64,000 nt of DNA from Thalassobellus citreus (GCF_044385915.1 NZ_JBISCC010000113.1:12152-76151), one strand, 5' to 3'. Positions 41,641 through 49,841 are shown, counted from the first letter of the stretch. The notes: generated from the sequence alone by a model not told the origin. Translations and numbers: made by a program.

Positions 41641-41724
41641 AATTTGTAGGTTCGAGTCCTACCAAGATCAAAGGATCTTGTGGCGAAACGGTAAACGCAC
41701 TGTATTTAGGTTACAGCAATTGAA
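41638..41724 (+). ncRNA. Circularly permuted tRNA-like gene, Leu(TAG)-like
   Basis: The 3' half is first: variable-arm strand TTCAATT (41638-41644), T-arm GTAGG-TTCGAGT-CCTAC (41646-41662), acceptor CAAGATC (41663-41669) and A. Linker AAG follows, then the 5' half: acceptor GATCTTG (41674-41680), TG, D-arm GCG/CGC with a GG-containing loop, anticodon arm CTGTA-TTTAGGT-TACAG (41700-41716, anticodon TAG) and variable-arm strand AATTGAA (41718-41724). Acceptor and variable stems pair 7 of 7. Permutation here is in the long variable arm, as a class II leucine tRNA allows. It overlaps the previous element by TTC. Confidence 0.75.
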
Positions 41725-41741
41725 ATGGACTTAAAATCCAT
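41725..41741 (+). ncRNA. Extra anticodon-arm-like hairpin, Leu(TAA)-like
   Basis: ATGGA-CTTAAAA-TCCAT forms a 5-bp stem with a 7-nt loop carrying TAA in anticodon position, immediately after the permuted Leu element. A CTTT/AAAG hairpin follows, recalling a class II variable arm, but no D-, T- or acceptor stem can be assembled around it. Confidence 0.45.
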
Positions 41742-42143
41742 CTTTAATCAAAGAAGGTTAACTTTTAAAATAGACCACCAAGTGCGTCACACTTTAAATG
41801 GCAAAAACAAAGTGAACTAAAACTAGCAAAGGCAATTTATTGCTTAAGCAGTCCAGAAAACACCTTGACATACACAGGTATTAAAAGTTGTTTTAGGTTT
41901 TCTTTTTAAAGATTCATTATTCAGTAAGTGATTCTGCAAATAAGCAGTTTTAAAATTGATTAATCATCTACAAAACAAGACTTAAAAACACTTAAAATCA
42001 GTTGTATGTCCGTCGTTAGAAAGATGGTTTTCTTTTGCTTTGTTTTAATAACAAATAGCCATTCTCAAAAAGAGGATTCTATTATAAATGTTTAACAGTT
42101 CTGAAGTAAGAAGTAAAAACAAAAGAACAAAAAATTAGAAATC
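41742..42143 (+). other. Non-coding stretch between tRNA-like array and slipin gene
   Basis: About 400 nt of AT-rich sequence with short hairpins (AAGTG/CACTT near 41781-41795, ACCT/AGGT near 41861, CTGC/GCAG near 41934). No further T-loop motif or complete tRNA was found. No operator precedes the slipin gene, so it may be reached by read-through from the array promoter. One small frame is listed separately. Confidence 0.4.
42006..42095 (+). CDS. Possible 29-aa secreted peptide or gene remnant
   Basis: An ATG frame of 29 codons has a basic start, a hydrophobic stretch MVFFCFVLITNS and the Gln-containing boundary SHSQKED, resembling a flavobacterial signal peptide with no mature protein behind it. 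It could be a small peptide or the stump of a lost exported-protein gene. Position only 48 nt before the slipin gene; function unknown. Confidence 0.25.
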   Translation: MSVVRKMVFFCFVLITNSHSQKEDSIINV

Positions 42144-43244
42144 ATGAAAAGAGTAAGAATTCATGCAGGTATTGTAGGTTTAGTGTTTAAAAACGGTAAT
42201 TATGCACGCGTAATTACAGAAGGAAAGCACTGGATAAACTTTAGAGAGCAAGTTATAAAATACGATTTAACTCAAACTTTCAACGCACCAAAAGCATTAG
42301 AAATCTTACTTAAAGATCAAGCTTTGGCAGACATGTTAACGGTTATAGAAGTAAAGGATAATGAGATTGTTTTAGTTTACGAAAACAAAAATTTCAAACG
42401 TGTATTAACCGCAGGTCGTTATACCTTTTGGAATAACTTGATCGATTATAAATTTGTAACTGCAGATTTGAGTAAAATCAAAATCTCGGAAGATATAAAC
42501 AAAACCTTGTTTAGCAATGCACAATTACGCCCATACATTCGTGCATTTGAAGTTGCAGCTTACGAAAAAGCAGTTTTAATTATTGACGATGTGTTTGTTA
42601 AAACCCTTGAACATGGCACATACCATTTCTGGAGAAACGAGCAAACCATTAAAATCGCAAAAGCAGATATGCGTCAGTTGCAATTAGAAATCGCTGGTCA
42701 AGAATTATTAACTAAAGACAAAGCAACCGTTCGTATTAACTTTTATGCACAATATAAAGTCACAGCAATCGAAACTGCTTTAATGCGTAACAAAGAATAC
42801 GAAAAGCAATTGTACATTACATTACAATTGGCATTACGCGCATTTATTGGAGCTTACTCTTTAGATGAATTGTTAGAGCAAAAGGAAACAATTGCCGAAG
42901 CCGTTTTAAAAGATGTAAAAACACAAGCCAATAAATTAGGTGTCGATGTGTTACATGCAGGCATTAGAGATGTCATTTTGCCAGGCGATATGAAAGATAT
43001 CATGAACCAGGTTTTAATTGCATACAAAAAAGCGCAAGCCAATGTAGTAACAAGACGTGAAGAAACAGCCTCCACTAGAAGCTTGTTAAATACCGCGAAA
43101 TTAATGGAAGACAACACCATGTTGTTCAAATTAAAAGAAATGGAATATGTTGAGAAAATAGCCGATAAAATTGGCGAGATTACAGTTGCAGGAAACGGCA
43201 ACGTCATCGAACAATTAAAAGATATATTCTCTGTAAATAAGTAA
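42144..43244 (+). CDS. Slipin/SPFH (band 7) family protein
   Basis: A 366-residue protein with an internally repeated N-terminal half (EIVLVYENKNFKRVLTAGRYTFW and KAVLIIDDVFVKTLEHGTYHFW) followed by an SPFH domain (about 170-300: QELLTKDKATVRINFYAQYKV, LGVDVLHAGIRDVILPGDMK) and a short helical tail. No membrane helix is evident. Slipins are frequently encoded next to RtcB; a scaffold role for repair complexes is inferred. The next gene is rtcB-2, but a repeat and a separate promoter lie between. Confidence 0.87.
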   Translation: MKRVRIHAGIVGLVFKNGNYARVITEGKHWINFREQVIKYDLTQTFNAPKALEILLKDQALADMLTVIEVKDNEIVLVYENKNFKRVLTAGRYTFWNNLIDYKFVTADLSKIKISEDINKTLFSNAQLRPYIRAFEVAAYEKAVLIIDDVFVKTLEHGTYHFWRNEQTIKIAKADMRQLQLEIAGQELLTKDKATVRINFYAQYKVTAIETALMRNKEYEKQLYITLQLALRAFIGAYSLDELLEQKETIAEAVLKDVKTQANKLGVDVLHAGIRDVILPGDMKDIMNQVLIAYKKAQANVVTRREETASTRSLLNTAKLMEDNTMLFKLKEMEYVEKIADKIGEITVAGNGNVIEQLKDIFSVNK

Positions 43245-43250
43245 GGCTAT

Positions 43251-43342
43251 GGCGTACCCCAAACCAGAAAAAGGTTTGGGTCGCGCTTTCCGCTATATCT
43301 TTTGCAAAAAAAGCAAAAGGATGCCGCATCAATCGCTTACGC
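43251..43342 (+). repeat. Dispersed flavobacterial intergenic repeat, variant copy
   Basis: It shares the skeleton of copy 1 (GGCGTACCCC start, GGGTCGCGCTTTC, end CAATCGCTTACGC) but has a different middle: CCCAAACC/GGTTTGGG and CTTTTGC/GCAAAAG hairpins. It lies just 3' of the slipin gene and can act as its mRNA end. Confidence 0.7.
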
Positions 43343-43423
43343 AGGCATACTTGCTTTCTATTTGCGTCATTCTAAACGTGTTTTAGAATCACATAAATAT
43401 ATTATTTTAAAAGAAAAAACAAC

Positions 43424-43459
43424 TACGCAAAACTATTGCGCAATATACTATAATATTTG
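43424..43459 (+). promoter_or_regulatory. Shared repair-regulon promoter of rtcB-2
   Basis: Operator TACGCAA-AACTA-TTGCGCA (43424-43442), a 9-nt spacer and AATATTTG (43452-43459); the rtcB-2 ATG follows 24 nt later. The leader is too short to hold the hairpin found before rtcB-1. Confidence 0.78.
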
Positions 43460-43483
43460 TAGTGTAATTAAAAAACAAGAACA

Positions 43484-44893
43484 ATGTCAACAGAAACAAA
43501 AGTAACAGGATATACATTAAAAGCATTAGGCTTTAAACAAGGAAAATGGATGAAAGAAGCCATAAATTATATTAACGAAAACAAATTAGAAGGAGACACT
43601 ATGGAAACATATTTAGAGCAATTTAAATTGCCAGATCCTATTGGTTTGCATGAAAAACCATTAGAGTTTTCTATAAATATTAAAGCAGAAAATGATGAGG
43701 AGAAGGACAATGTCTCTAAAGTAATAAACTCCATGGAAACCTTAATGAAAACGCCAACATTAGTTGCTGGAGCTATCATGCCAGATGCTTGTCCAGCAGG
43801 ACCAGACGGAACCATTCCTGTTGGCGGTGTGGCAGTTGCAAAAAACGCCATTCATCCAGGTATGCATAGTGCAGATATTTGTTGCTCAGTCATGTTAACC
43901 GATTTTGGCAAAACAGACCCAAAAGACATTTTAGATGCTGCACATGCCAATACACATTTTGGTCCAGGAGGACGCGATAGAGATTCGCAATTTAGATTTC
44001 CTAAAGAATTATTAGAAGCATTTGAAGCGAACTACTTTTTAAACGATGGTAACATGCTACAAATAGCAAGATCTCATTTCGGAACACAAGGCGATGGCAA
44101 TCATTTCCTGTTTGTCGGAACCTCTAAAAAAACAGGGAACACAATGATGGTTACCCATCACGGATCTAGAGGTCCTGGTGCTAAATTGTACACAAAAGGC
44201 ATGAAAGTAGCAGAACGTTTTAGACGCGATTTATCGCCAGATACTAAAAAAGAAAATGCGTGGATTCCTTTTAAAACTGATGAAGGTCAAGCCTACTGGG
44301 ATGCATTGCAAACTATAAGAAATTGGACAAAAGCTAATCATGAAGTCATTCATAATTCGGTAGCCGAAACCTTAGAAATTGCTATTGAAAACCGATACTG
44401 GAACGAACACAACTTCGTTTTTAAAGATAACGATTTGTTTTACCATGCCAAAGGAGCAACACCTTTAGACGCCAAGTTTATGCCAGATATTACAGGCCCT
44501 AGATTAATTCCGTTAAACATGAGCGAACCTGTTTTAATTGTTGAAGGCACAACTACTAAAACCAATTTAGGTTTTGCTCCTCATGGTGCGGGTAGAAATA
44601 TTAGTAGAACGCAACATAGAAAAAGCAAAACAGGAACTATTATGCAGATTTTTAAGGAAGAAACCAGAGGTTTAGATGTTCGGTTTTTCTCAAAAGAAAT
44701 TGATATTACCGAGTTACCAAGCGCCTACAAAAATGCAAAAGCCGTAAGAGCACAAATGGACGAATACGGTTTAGGTAAGGTTATTGATGAGGTTATGCCT
44801 TATGGCTGTATTATGGCTGGAGATTTTCAGAAAAATGCACCTTGGAAGATTCGAAGAGATAAGAAACGAGCAAGAAATAAAAACAGATCTTAG
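43484..44893 (+). CDS. rtcB: RNA-splicing ligase RtcB (copy 2)
   Basis: A 469-residue RtcB with all catalytic segments: SADICCS, GDGNHF, HHGSRGPG and HGAGRNISR, whose His367 is the guanylylation site. It is highly similar along its length to copy 1 and must be a recent paralogue. Location downstream of prfH, a TPR protein, the tRNA-like array and a slipin matches RtcB2-type ligases that reseal cleaved 16S rRNA; here permuted tRNAs are additional candidate substrates. It has its own copy of the shared operator. Confidence 0.96.
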   Translation: MSTETKVTGYTLKALGFKQGKWMKEAINYINENKLEGDTMETYLEQFKLPDPIGLHEKPLEFSINIKAENDEEKDNVSKVINSMETLMKTPTLVAGAIMPDACPAGPDGTIPVGGVAVAKNAIHPGMHSADICCSVMLTDFGKTDPKDILDAAHANTHFGPGGRDRDSQFRFPKELLEAFEANYFLNDGNMLQIARSHFGTQGDGNHFLFVGTSKKTGNTMMVTHHGSRGPGAKLYTKGMKVAERFRRDLSPDTKKENAWIPFKTDEGQAYWDALQTIRNWTKANHEVIHNSVAETLEIAIENRYWNEHNFVFKDNDLFYHAKGATPLDAKFMPDITGPRLIPLNMSEPVLIVEGTTTKTNLGFAPHGAGRNISRTQHRKSKTGTIMQIFKEETRGLDVRFFSKEIDITELPSAYKNAKAVRAQMDEYGLGKVIDEVMPYGCIMAGDFQKNAPWKIRRDKKRARNKNRS

Positions 44894-44937
44894 AAAGGGA
44901 GAAAGTGGATTGACTTTAGTTGGTCTACTTTTTTACT

Positions 44938-45387
44938 TTATAATACTTCCTTTACTTTAAACTCATTCTCTCTAAAAGCAATAATGTCTTCAACCACTTT
45001 ACCCATCAACAATTTTCCAATGGGTGTATTAGATGAAATTGCGTAGAACACCTCATTATTTACTTTCAATTCGCCAGTACTTATAGCAATAAAATAATTT
45101 GCTTGTGTTGTATAAACCACACTTCCCAAACCAATGCATTTAGAAGTTTTAGAAATATCTACTTTAGAAAGCATTTCTTTTGTTTTCTGAATTTCGGCAA
45201 GTTGATTACCTGCTTTTTCGCGTTCTAATTGCAACATGGCGCGCCCAGTTTCATGCTTATCGCCTGCGCTACTTTTTGTTTCTGATGTGAGTGATTTTTG
45301 AATATTGTTTATCGTGTTTTGAATGATTTGAAATCGGTTATCGATAAATTCTAAACACTGATTGTATAGTTCTTCTTTTATACTCAT
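44938..45387 (-). CDS. GreA/GreB C-terminal-domain-like protein
   Basis: A 149-residue protein with an N-terminal coiled coil (about 10-75) and a C-terminal FKBP-like GreA/B domain (GSVVYTTQANYFIAIS ... ISSNTPIGKLLMGKVVEDI). Proteins of this type are often mislabelled 3-oxoacyl-ACP synthase. It may bind the RNA polymerase secondary channel, but the acidic tip typical of GreA is not obvious. It is upstream of the FAD oxidoreductase gene on the same strand, 27 nt apart. Confidence 0.75.
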   Translation of the reverse strand: MSIKEELYNQCLEFIDNRFQIIQNTINNIQKSLTSETKSSAGDKHETGRAMLQLEREKAGNQLAEIQKTKEMLSKVDISKTSKCIGLGSVVYTTQANYFIAISTGELKVNNEVFYAISSNTPIGKLLMGKVVEDIIAFRENEFKVKEVL

Positions 45388-45414
45388 ACTTTATCTACTA
45401 AAATAGATTGCTAT

Positions 45415-46533
45415 CTACGCAGGAATTAGTTCTGCTAATTCTTTCCCTATTAAACTCCCTATTGCAACTCCCATACCACCAAGTCGTACACCACAAAACA
45501 CATGATTAGACACCTGTTTTACAATGGCTTTTTTTTGATTTCCAACACCCATGATGCCACTCCATCGATAATCTATTTCAAAAGGAGTTTCTGGCAATAT
45601 AGTTGTTTTTAAAAGTGTTTCTAACTTATTTTGAATTAATGCTGTTTGATTTAACTCAGTTGTTTCCTCTCCTTTAAAATCTAAGTTTCTGCCGCCACCT
45701 AAAAGGATTCTATCGTCAATATTTCTAAAGTAATAATAGCCTTTATCTAAGTGAAATGTGCCTTTTACATGTAAATTTTTAATAGGTTTAGTTATAAGAA
45801 CCTGTGATCGTGCTGGTTTTACATTTTCTAGTAAAAGCTGCGATGCAAATCCGTTGGTTGCAATACATAACTTTGAGGTTGAAAACTCAAACTGATTGGT
45901 TTTTATCTTTACAGAATTAGCAGCTTCTGAAAAATGTTCAACTTCAATATTATTTAAAATTTTAATGCCTTTTGTTTGCACTTTTAGAAGCAATGCTTCC
46001 ATCATTTTTCCTGTATCTAATTGTCCTTCAAACTGATTAAAAATATACTGATCTTTTATATTTTTAAACTGAAACCTGTTGGCTTTTAAACTAAAAACGG
46101 CGTCCTTAAAAATAGGATTTAGCAACTTGTTTATGCTTTCTATTTGAGATAAACAGGTATCAAAAAGGGTAGTATCTAAATTATTAAACAATTCATAACC
46201 GCCATTATTTTGATAATTAATGGCTTCATCTCCTAAAGTTTCTCTTAATAGTTTTAAACCATTTACGCGTTTTTCTACGAGCTGAATGACTTCTTCTTCG
46301 GAATGTGATTTTAAATCGTCTAATATTTCGCTTAGACTTCCAAAACATGCAAATCCCGCATTCTTTGTACTTGCGCCTTGCGGCAATGTTCCTTTTTCTA
46401 ATATGATGATTTTAGCTTTGGGAAAACGCGTTTTAAGTTGTAATGCACAATTAAGGCCTACAATACCACTGCCAACTATAGTATAATCTACATTTGTTAG
46501 CCAACTTTTTATTTCCCAATAAGAAAGATTCAT
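45415..46533 (-). CDS. FAD-dependent oxidoreductase (DAO family)
   Basis: A 372-residue DadA/DAO-type flavoprotein with the N-terminal dinucleotide motif VGSGIVGLNCALQLKTRFP followed by ILEKGTLPQGASTKNAGFA. A C-terminal FAD-closing motif CGVRLGGMGVAIGS is present. It probably oxidises an amine or amino acid. Cytosolic. A dispersed repeat lies just upstream of its start. Confidence 0.85.
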   Translation of the reverse strand: MNLSYWEIKSWLTNVDYTIVGSGIVGLNCALQLKTRFPKAKIIILEKGTLPQGASTKNAGFACFGSLSEILDDLKSHSEEEVIQLVEKRVNGLKLLRETLGDEAINYQNNGGYELFNNLDTTLFDTCLSQIESINKLLNPIFKDAVFSLKANRFQFKNIKDQYIFNQFEGQLDTGKMMEALLLKVQTKGIKILNNIEVEHFSEAANSVKIKTNQFEFSTSKLCIATNGFASQLLLENVKPARSQVLITKPIKNLHVKGTFHLDKGYYYFRNIDDRILLGGGRNLDFKGEETTELNQTALIQNKLETLLKTTILPETPFEIDYRWSGIMGVGNQKKAIVKQVSNHVFCGVRLGGMGVAIGSLIGKELAELIPA

Positions 46534-46572
46534 CTAGCTAATTTACAGTTTTATTTTAGATGAAGTAGCTCG

Positions 46573-46659
46573 TGTTAAGGATTGAGCAATTGTTGGAGCT
46601 CCTCGCAGAGAGCGACTTGTGAAAGCCTGACTTTTGCCTTTTTCGGCAAAAGGAACACC
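46573..46659 (-). repeat. Dispersed flavobacterial intergenic repeat, copy 2 (inverted)
   Basis: The reverse complement reads AGGCTTTCACAAGTCG, then CTCTGCGAGG and AACAATTGCTCAATCC, almost the same as copy 1 at 20739-20814. Orientation is opposite to copy 1. Confidence 0.75.
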
Positions 46660-46665
46660 CATAAA

Positions 46666-46693
46666 AAAACTCCGAAATTGCTTTCGGAGTTTT
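46666..46693 (-). terminator. Terminator of the fabH-accB-accC operon
   Basis: AAAACTCCGAAA pairs with TTTCGGAGTTTT around a 4-nt loop, 7 nt beyond the accC stop. T-run on the minus strand. Confidence 0.9.
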
Positions 46694-46699
46694 AATTAT

Positions 46700-48055
46700 T
46701 TATTCTTCAATGATTTCTTTTTCTATTACAAAGTCTTCCATGAATTTAGTGGTATAATTACCAGCTAAATAATCTGGATGTTCCATAAGTTGTCTGTGGA
46801 ACGGTATTGTTGTTTTTATACCCTCTATTACAAACTCGTCTAAGGCACGTTTCATTTTATTGATAGCCTCTTCTCTTGTTTGCGCTGTTGTAATTAACTT
46901 AGCAATCATAGAGTCATAATTTGGCGGAATAGAATACCCAGCATACACATGCGTATCTAATCGTACACCATGACCTCCTGGAGCGTGCAATGTTGTAATG
47001 CGTCCTGGTGATGGTCTAAAATCATTAAAAGGATCTTCTGCATTTATACGACACTCAATAGAATGTAATTTTGGGAAATAATTTTTTCCTGAAATTGGCA
47101 CACCTGCAGCGACTAGAATTTGCTCGCGAATTAAATCGAAATCTATTACTTGTTCTGTTATAGGATGCTCTACTTGAATACGAGTATTCATTTCCATGAA
47201 GTAGAAATTACGATGCTTATCTACCAAAAACTCTACGGTTCCTGCGCCTTCGTACTTTATATACTCTGATGCTTTTACAGCAGCATTACCCATTTTTTCT
47301 CTAAGCTCATCTGTCATAAAAGGAGAAGGTACTTCTTCTGTTAACTTTTGATGACGACGTTGAACAGAACAATCTCTTTCTGATAAATGACAGGCTTTTC
47401 CTGTAGAATCTCCTACAATTTGAATTTCGATATGTCTAGGCTCTTCAATAAGCTTTTCCATATACATATCATCATTTCCAAAGGCTGCTTTACTTTCTTG
47501 TCTTGCAGAATCCCAAGCGTCTTTTAAATCTTCTGGTTTAAAAACACCTCGCATACCTTTTCCTCCACCACCGGCAGAAGCTTTAAGCATAACAGGGTAT
47601 CCTGTTTCTACTGCTAATTTTTCGCATTCGGCAAAGTCTTTTATAACTCCATCACTACCCGGTACACATGGTACACCAGCAGCTTTCATAGTTTCTTTGG
47701 CGTTTGCTTTATCGCCCATACGATCTATCATCTCTGGAGAAGCACCAATGAATTTTATTCCGTGTTCTTCACAAATTTTTGAAAACTTAGCGTTTTCTGA
47801 TAAAAATCCGTATCCTGGATGAATGGCATCTGCATTCGTAATTTCGGCAGCAGCAATAATATTAGACATTTTTAAATAAGACTCGCTACTAGCAGCAGGT
47901 CCTATACAAACAGCTTCATCGGCAAATTTTACGTGTAAGCTATCTGCATCTGCTGTAGAATATACAGCTACTGATTTAATGCCCATTTCTTTACAGGTTC
48001 TAATAACACGAAGTGCTATTTCCCCTCTATTGGCTATTAATATTTTTTTAAACAT
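46700..48055 (-). CDS. accC: Acetyl-CoA carboxylase, biotin carboxylase subunit
   Basis: A 451-residue biotin carboxylase: N-terminal FKKILIANRGEIALRVIRTCKEMG, ATP-grasp segment MLKASAGGGGKGMRGV, catalytic EMNTRIQVEHPITE and RINAEDPFNDFRPSPGRI. It carboxylates biotin on AccB in the first step of fatty-acid synthesis. Third gene of fabH-accB-accC. Confidence 0.97.
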   Translation of the reverse strand: MFKKILIANRGEIALRVIRTCKEMGIKSVAVYSTADADSLHVKFADEAVCIGPAASSESYLKMSNIIAAAEITNADAIHPGYGFLSENAKFSKICEEHGIKFIGASPEMIDRMGDKANAKETMKAAGVPCVPGSDGVIKDFAECEKLAVETGYPVMLKASAGGGGKGMRGVFKPEDLKDAWDSARQESKAAFGNDDMYMEKLIEEPRHIEIQIVGDSTGKACHLSERDCSVQRRHQKLTEEVPSPFMTDELREKMGNAAVKASEYIKYEGAGTVEFLVDKHRNFYFMEMNTRIQVEHPITEQVIDFDLIREQILVAAGVPISGKNYFPKLHSIECRINAEDPFNDFRPSPGRITTLHAPGGHGVRLDTHVYAGYSIPPNYDSMIAKLITTAQTREEAINKMKRALDEFVIEGIKTTIPFHRQLMEHPDYLAGNYTTKFMEDFVIEKEIIEE

Positions 48056-48141
48056 AACTTCTTGAATTAAAAATTACAAATTCCAATCGCCAAATTCCAA
48101 ACATTGGATTTAGGGATTTGTATATTGGAATTTTTAATAGG

Positions 48142-48627
48142 TTATGATGGATCTACTAAAAATAATGGTTGATCGAATTCTACAGGAGAAGAATCATCAA
48201 CTAATACTTTCACTATTTTTCCTGAAACTTCAGATTCAATTTCATTGAAAAGCTTCATAGCTTCAATAACACAAAGCACATCACCTTCGGCAATAGTTTG
48301 ACCTACCTCAACAAATAAAGGTTTATCTGGAGCTGGCTTTCTGTAGAAAGTACCAATGATTGGCGATTTTATAGTAATATATTTAGAATCTTCTGTTGCT
48401 GCTGCCTCTGTGGCTGTTGCTACAGGTGCAGCTTCTGTTGCTACAGGTTGCACAGGAACTTGTGCTAATTGTGGCATTTGAGCAGCAGGAGCTTGATGTA
48501 TAATAGTTGTATCAGGCTCTGACCCTGTTTTTATGGTGATTTTGATATCATCCATCTCTAATTTAACTTCACTTGCACCAGACTTGGCAACAAATTTAAT
48601 TAAGTTTTGAATTTCTTTAATATCCAT
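48142..48627 (-). CDS. accB: Acetyl-CoA carboxylase, biotin carboxyl carrier protein
   Basis: A 161-residue BCCP with an N-terminal MDIKEIQNLIKFVAKS segment, an Ala/Pro/Thr-rich linker (about 50-85) and a C-terminal biotinyl domain with the modified Lys in VIEAMKLFNEI. Adjacent to accC and fabH. Confidence 0.96.
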   Translation of the reverse strand: MDIKEIQNLIKFVAKSGASEVKLEMDDIKITIKTGSEPDTTIIHQAPAAQMPQLAQVPVQPVATEAAPVATATEAAATEDSKYITIKSPIIGTFYRKPAPDKPLFVEVGQTIAEGDVLCVIEAMKLFNEIESEVSGKIVKVLVDDSSPVEFDQPLFLVDPS

Positions 48628-48659
48628 AATTTTGCTAATTAAATTACTTTGGTTTGTGG

Positions 48660-49661
48660 TTAGTTTTTAGAATTATATGCCCATTTTAAATAAATAGACC
48701 CCCAATTAAATCCGCCTCCAAAGGCTGCGAATATGACATTATCTCCTTTTTTAAGTTGCGATTCGTAATCGTTTATTAATAATGGCAAAGTAGCAGACGT
48801 AGTATTTCCATACTTTTCTATATTCATCATTACTTTTTCATCTTCTAACTCTATACGTTGCGCAGTCGCATCAATAATACGTTTATTTGCTTGATGTGCT
48901 GCAAGCCAATCTACTGTTTCTTTTGTTAAATTATTACGCTCTAAAATTTTAACTGCAGCATCGGCCATATTAAACACAGCATTTTTAAATACGGTTCTAC
49001 CTTCTTGAAAAGCATATTGACCGCCTTGTTCTAAAATTTCTGCAGTTAATTTATGAGAAGAGCCTCCATAAGTAGCTTGTAAAAAATCTCTACCTGTTCC
49101 GTCACTTCTTAGGTATTCATCTTGCAACCCTAAACCTTCATCATTTGCTTCAAATAAAACAGCACCTGCACCATCACCAAAGATAATACAAGTTGCTCTA
49201 TCTTTATAATTAATAATTGATGACATTTTATCGGCACCAATTAATAATACATTTTTATACCGACCAGACTCTATATAACTTGCAGCTACAGACATTCCGA
49301 ATAAAAAGCTTGAACATGCCGCATCCATATCAAAAGAAAACGCATTAGTAGCACCAATTTCTGAAGCTGTGTAAGCTGCTGTTGAAGCGGCTTTCATATC
49401 TGGAGTTGCCGTAGCAACAATAACAAGTTCTATATCTTTAGGATCAAGACCTTTTTTATTAATAAGATCTTCTGCTGCTTTAATAGCTAGGAAAGAAGTT
49501 CCTTTTCCGTCGTCTTTAAGAATTCGACGTTCTTTAATTCCTGTTCTAGAGGTAATCCATTCATCATTTGTATCAACCATTGTCTCAAGGATTTGGTTGG
49601 TTAATACGTATTCTGGCACATATGCGCCTACAGCTGTAATTGCCGCTGAGATTTTACTCAT
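48660..49661 (-). CDS. fabH: 3-oxoacyl-ACP synthase III (FabH)
   Basis: A 333-residue KAS III that condenses acetyl-CoA with malonyl-ACP. The catalytic Cys is in FDMDAACSSFLFGM (about residue 114), His in WLAAHQANKRI (about 256) and Asn in KYGNTTSATLPL (about 286). The glycine-rich AAFGGGFNWGS C-terminus is typical. First gene of the operon with accB and accC. Confidence 0.96.
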   Translation of the reverse strand: MSKISAAITAVGAYVPEYVLTNQILETMVDTNDEWITSRTGIKERRILKDDGKGTSFLAIKAAEDLINKKGLDPKDIELVIVATATPDMKAASTAAYTASEIGATNAFSFDMDAACSSFLFGMSVAASYIESGRYKNVLLIGADKMSSIINYKDRATCIIFGDGAGAVLFEANDEGLGLQDEYLRSDGTGRDFLQATYGGSSHKLTAEILEQGGQYAFQEGRTVFKNAVFNMADAAVKILERNNLTKETVDWLAAHQANKRIIDATAQRIELEDEKVMMNIEKYGNTTSATLPLLINDYESQLKKGDNVIFAAFGGGFNWGSIYLKWAYNSKN

Positions 49662-49796
49662 AACTTTATAGTTAATTCGACCAAAAAATTATTAATATTG
49701 GACAAAAACGTTCAAAATTTTGTGAAAACTACTAAATTTTACTTTAATAGCACACAAATTATCTGTTTTTGTCTTTAGAAAAGTCATATCATAAAA

Positions 49797-49820
49797 AAAA
49801 CGCTCATAAATGAGCGTTTT
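49797..49820 (-). terminator. Terminator after rpmF
   Basis: AAAACGCTCA/TGAGCGTTTT with a TAAA loop, 21 nt past the rpmF stop on the minus strand. Confidence 0.9.
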
Positions 49821-49841
49821 TATAATATGCGTGCATACTAT

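Noticed and set aside
41596..41670. Linear tRNA reading from TGCAGAA to CAAGATC
   Set aside because: Those acceptor strands do not pair with each other; each pairs perfectly with the neighbouring strand, which is what led to the permuted interpretation.
41860..41960. Third permuted tRNA around CTGCAAATAAGCAG
   Set aside because: The short hairpin resembles the TTCTGCA-AA-TGCAGAA junction but no T-arm, D-arm or anticodon strands flank it.
43302..43505. 67-codon plus-strand frame upstream of rtcB-2
   Set aside because: It runs through the dispersed repeat, the operator and the rtcB-2 start; composition is not protein-like.
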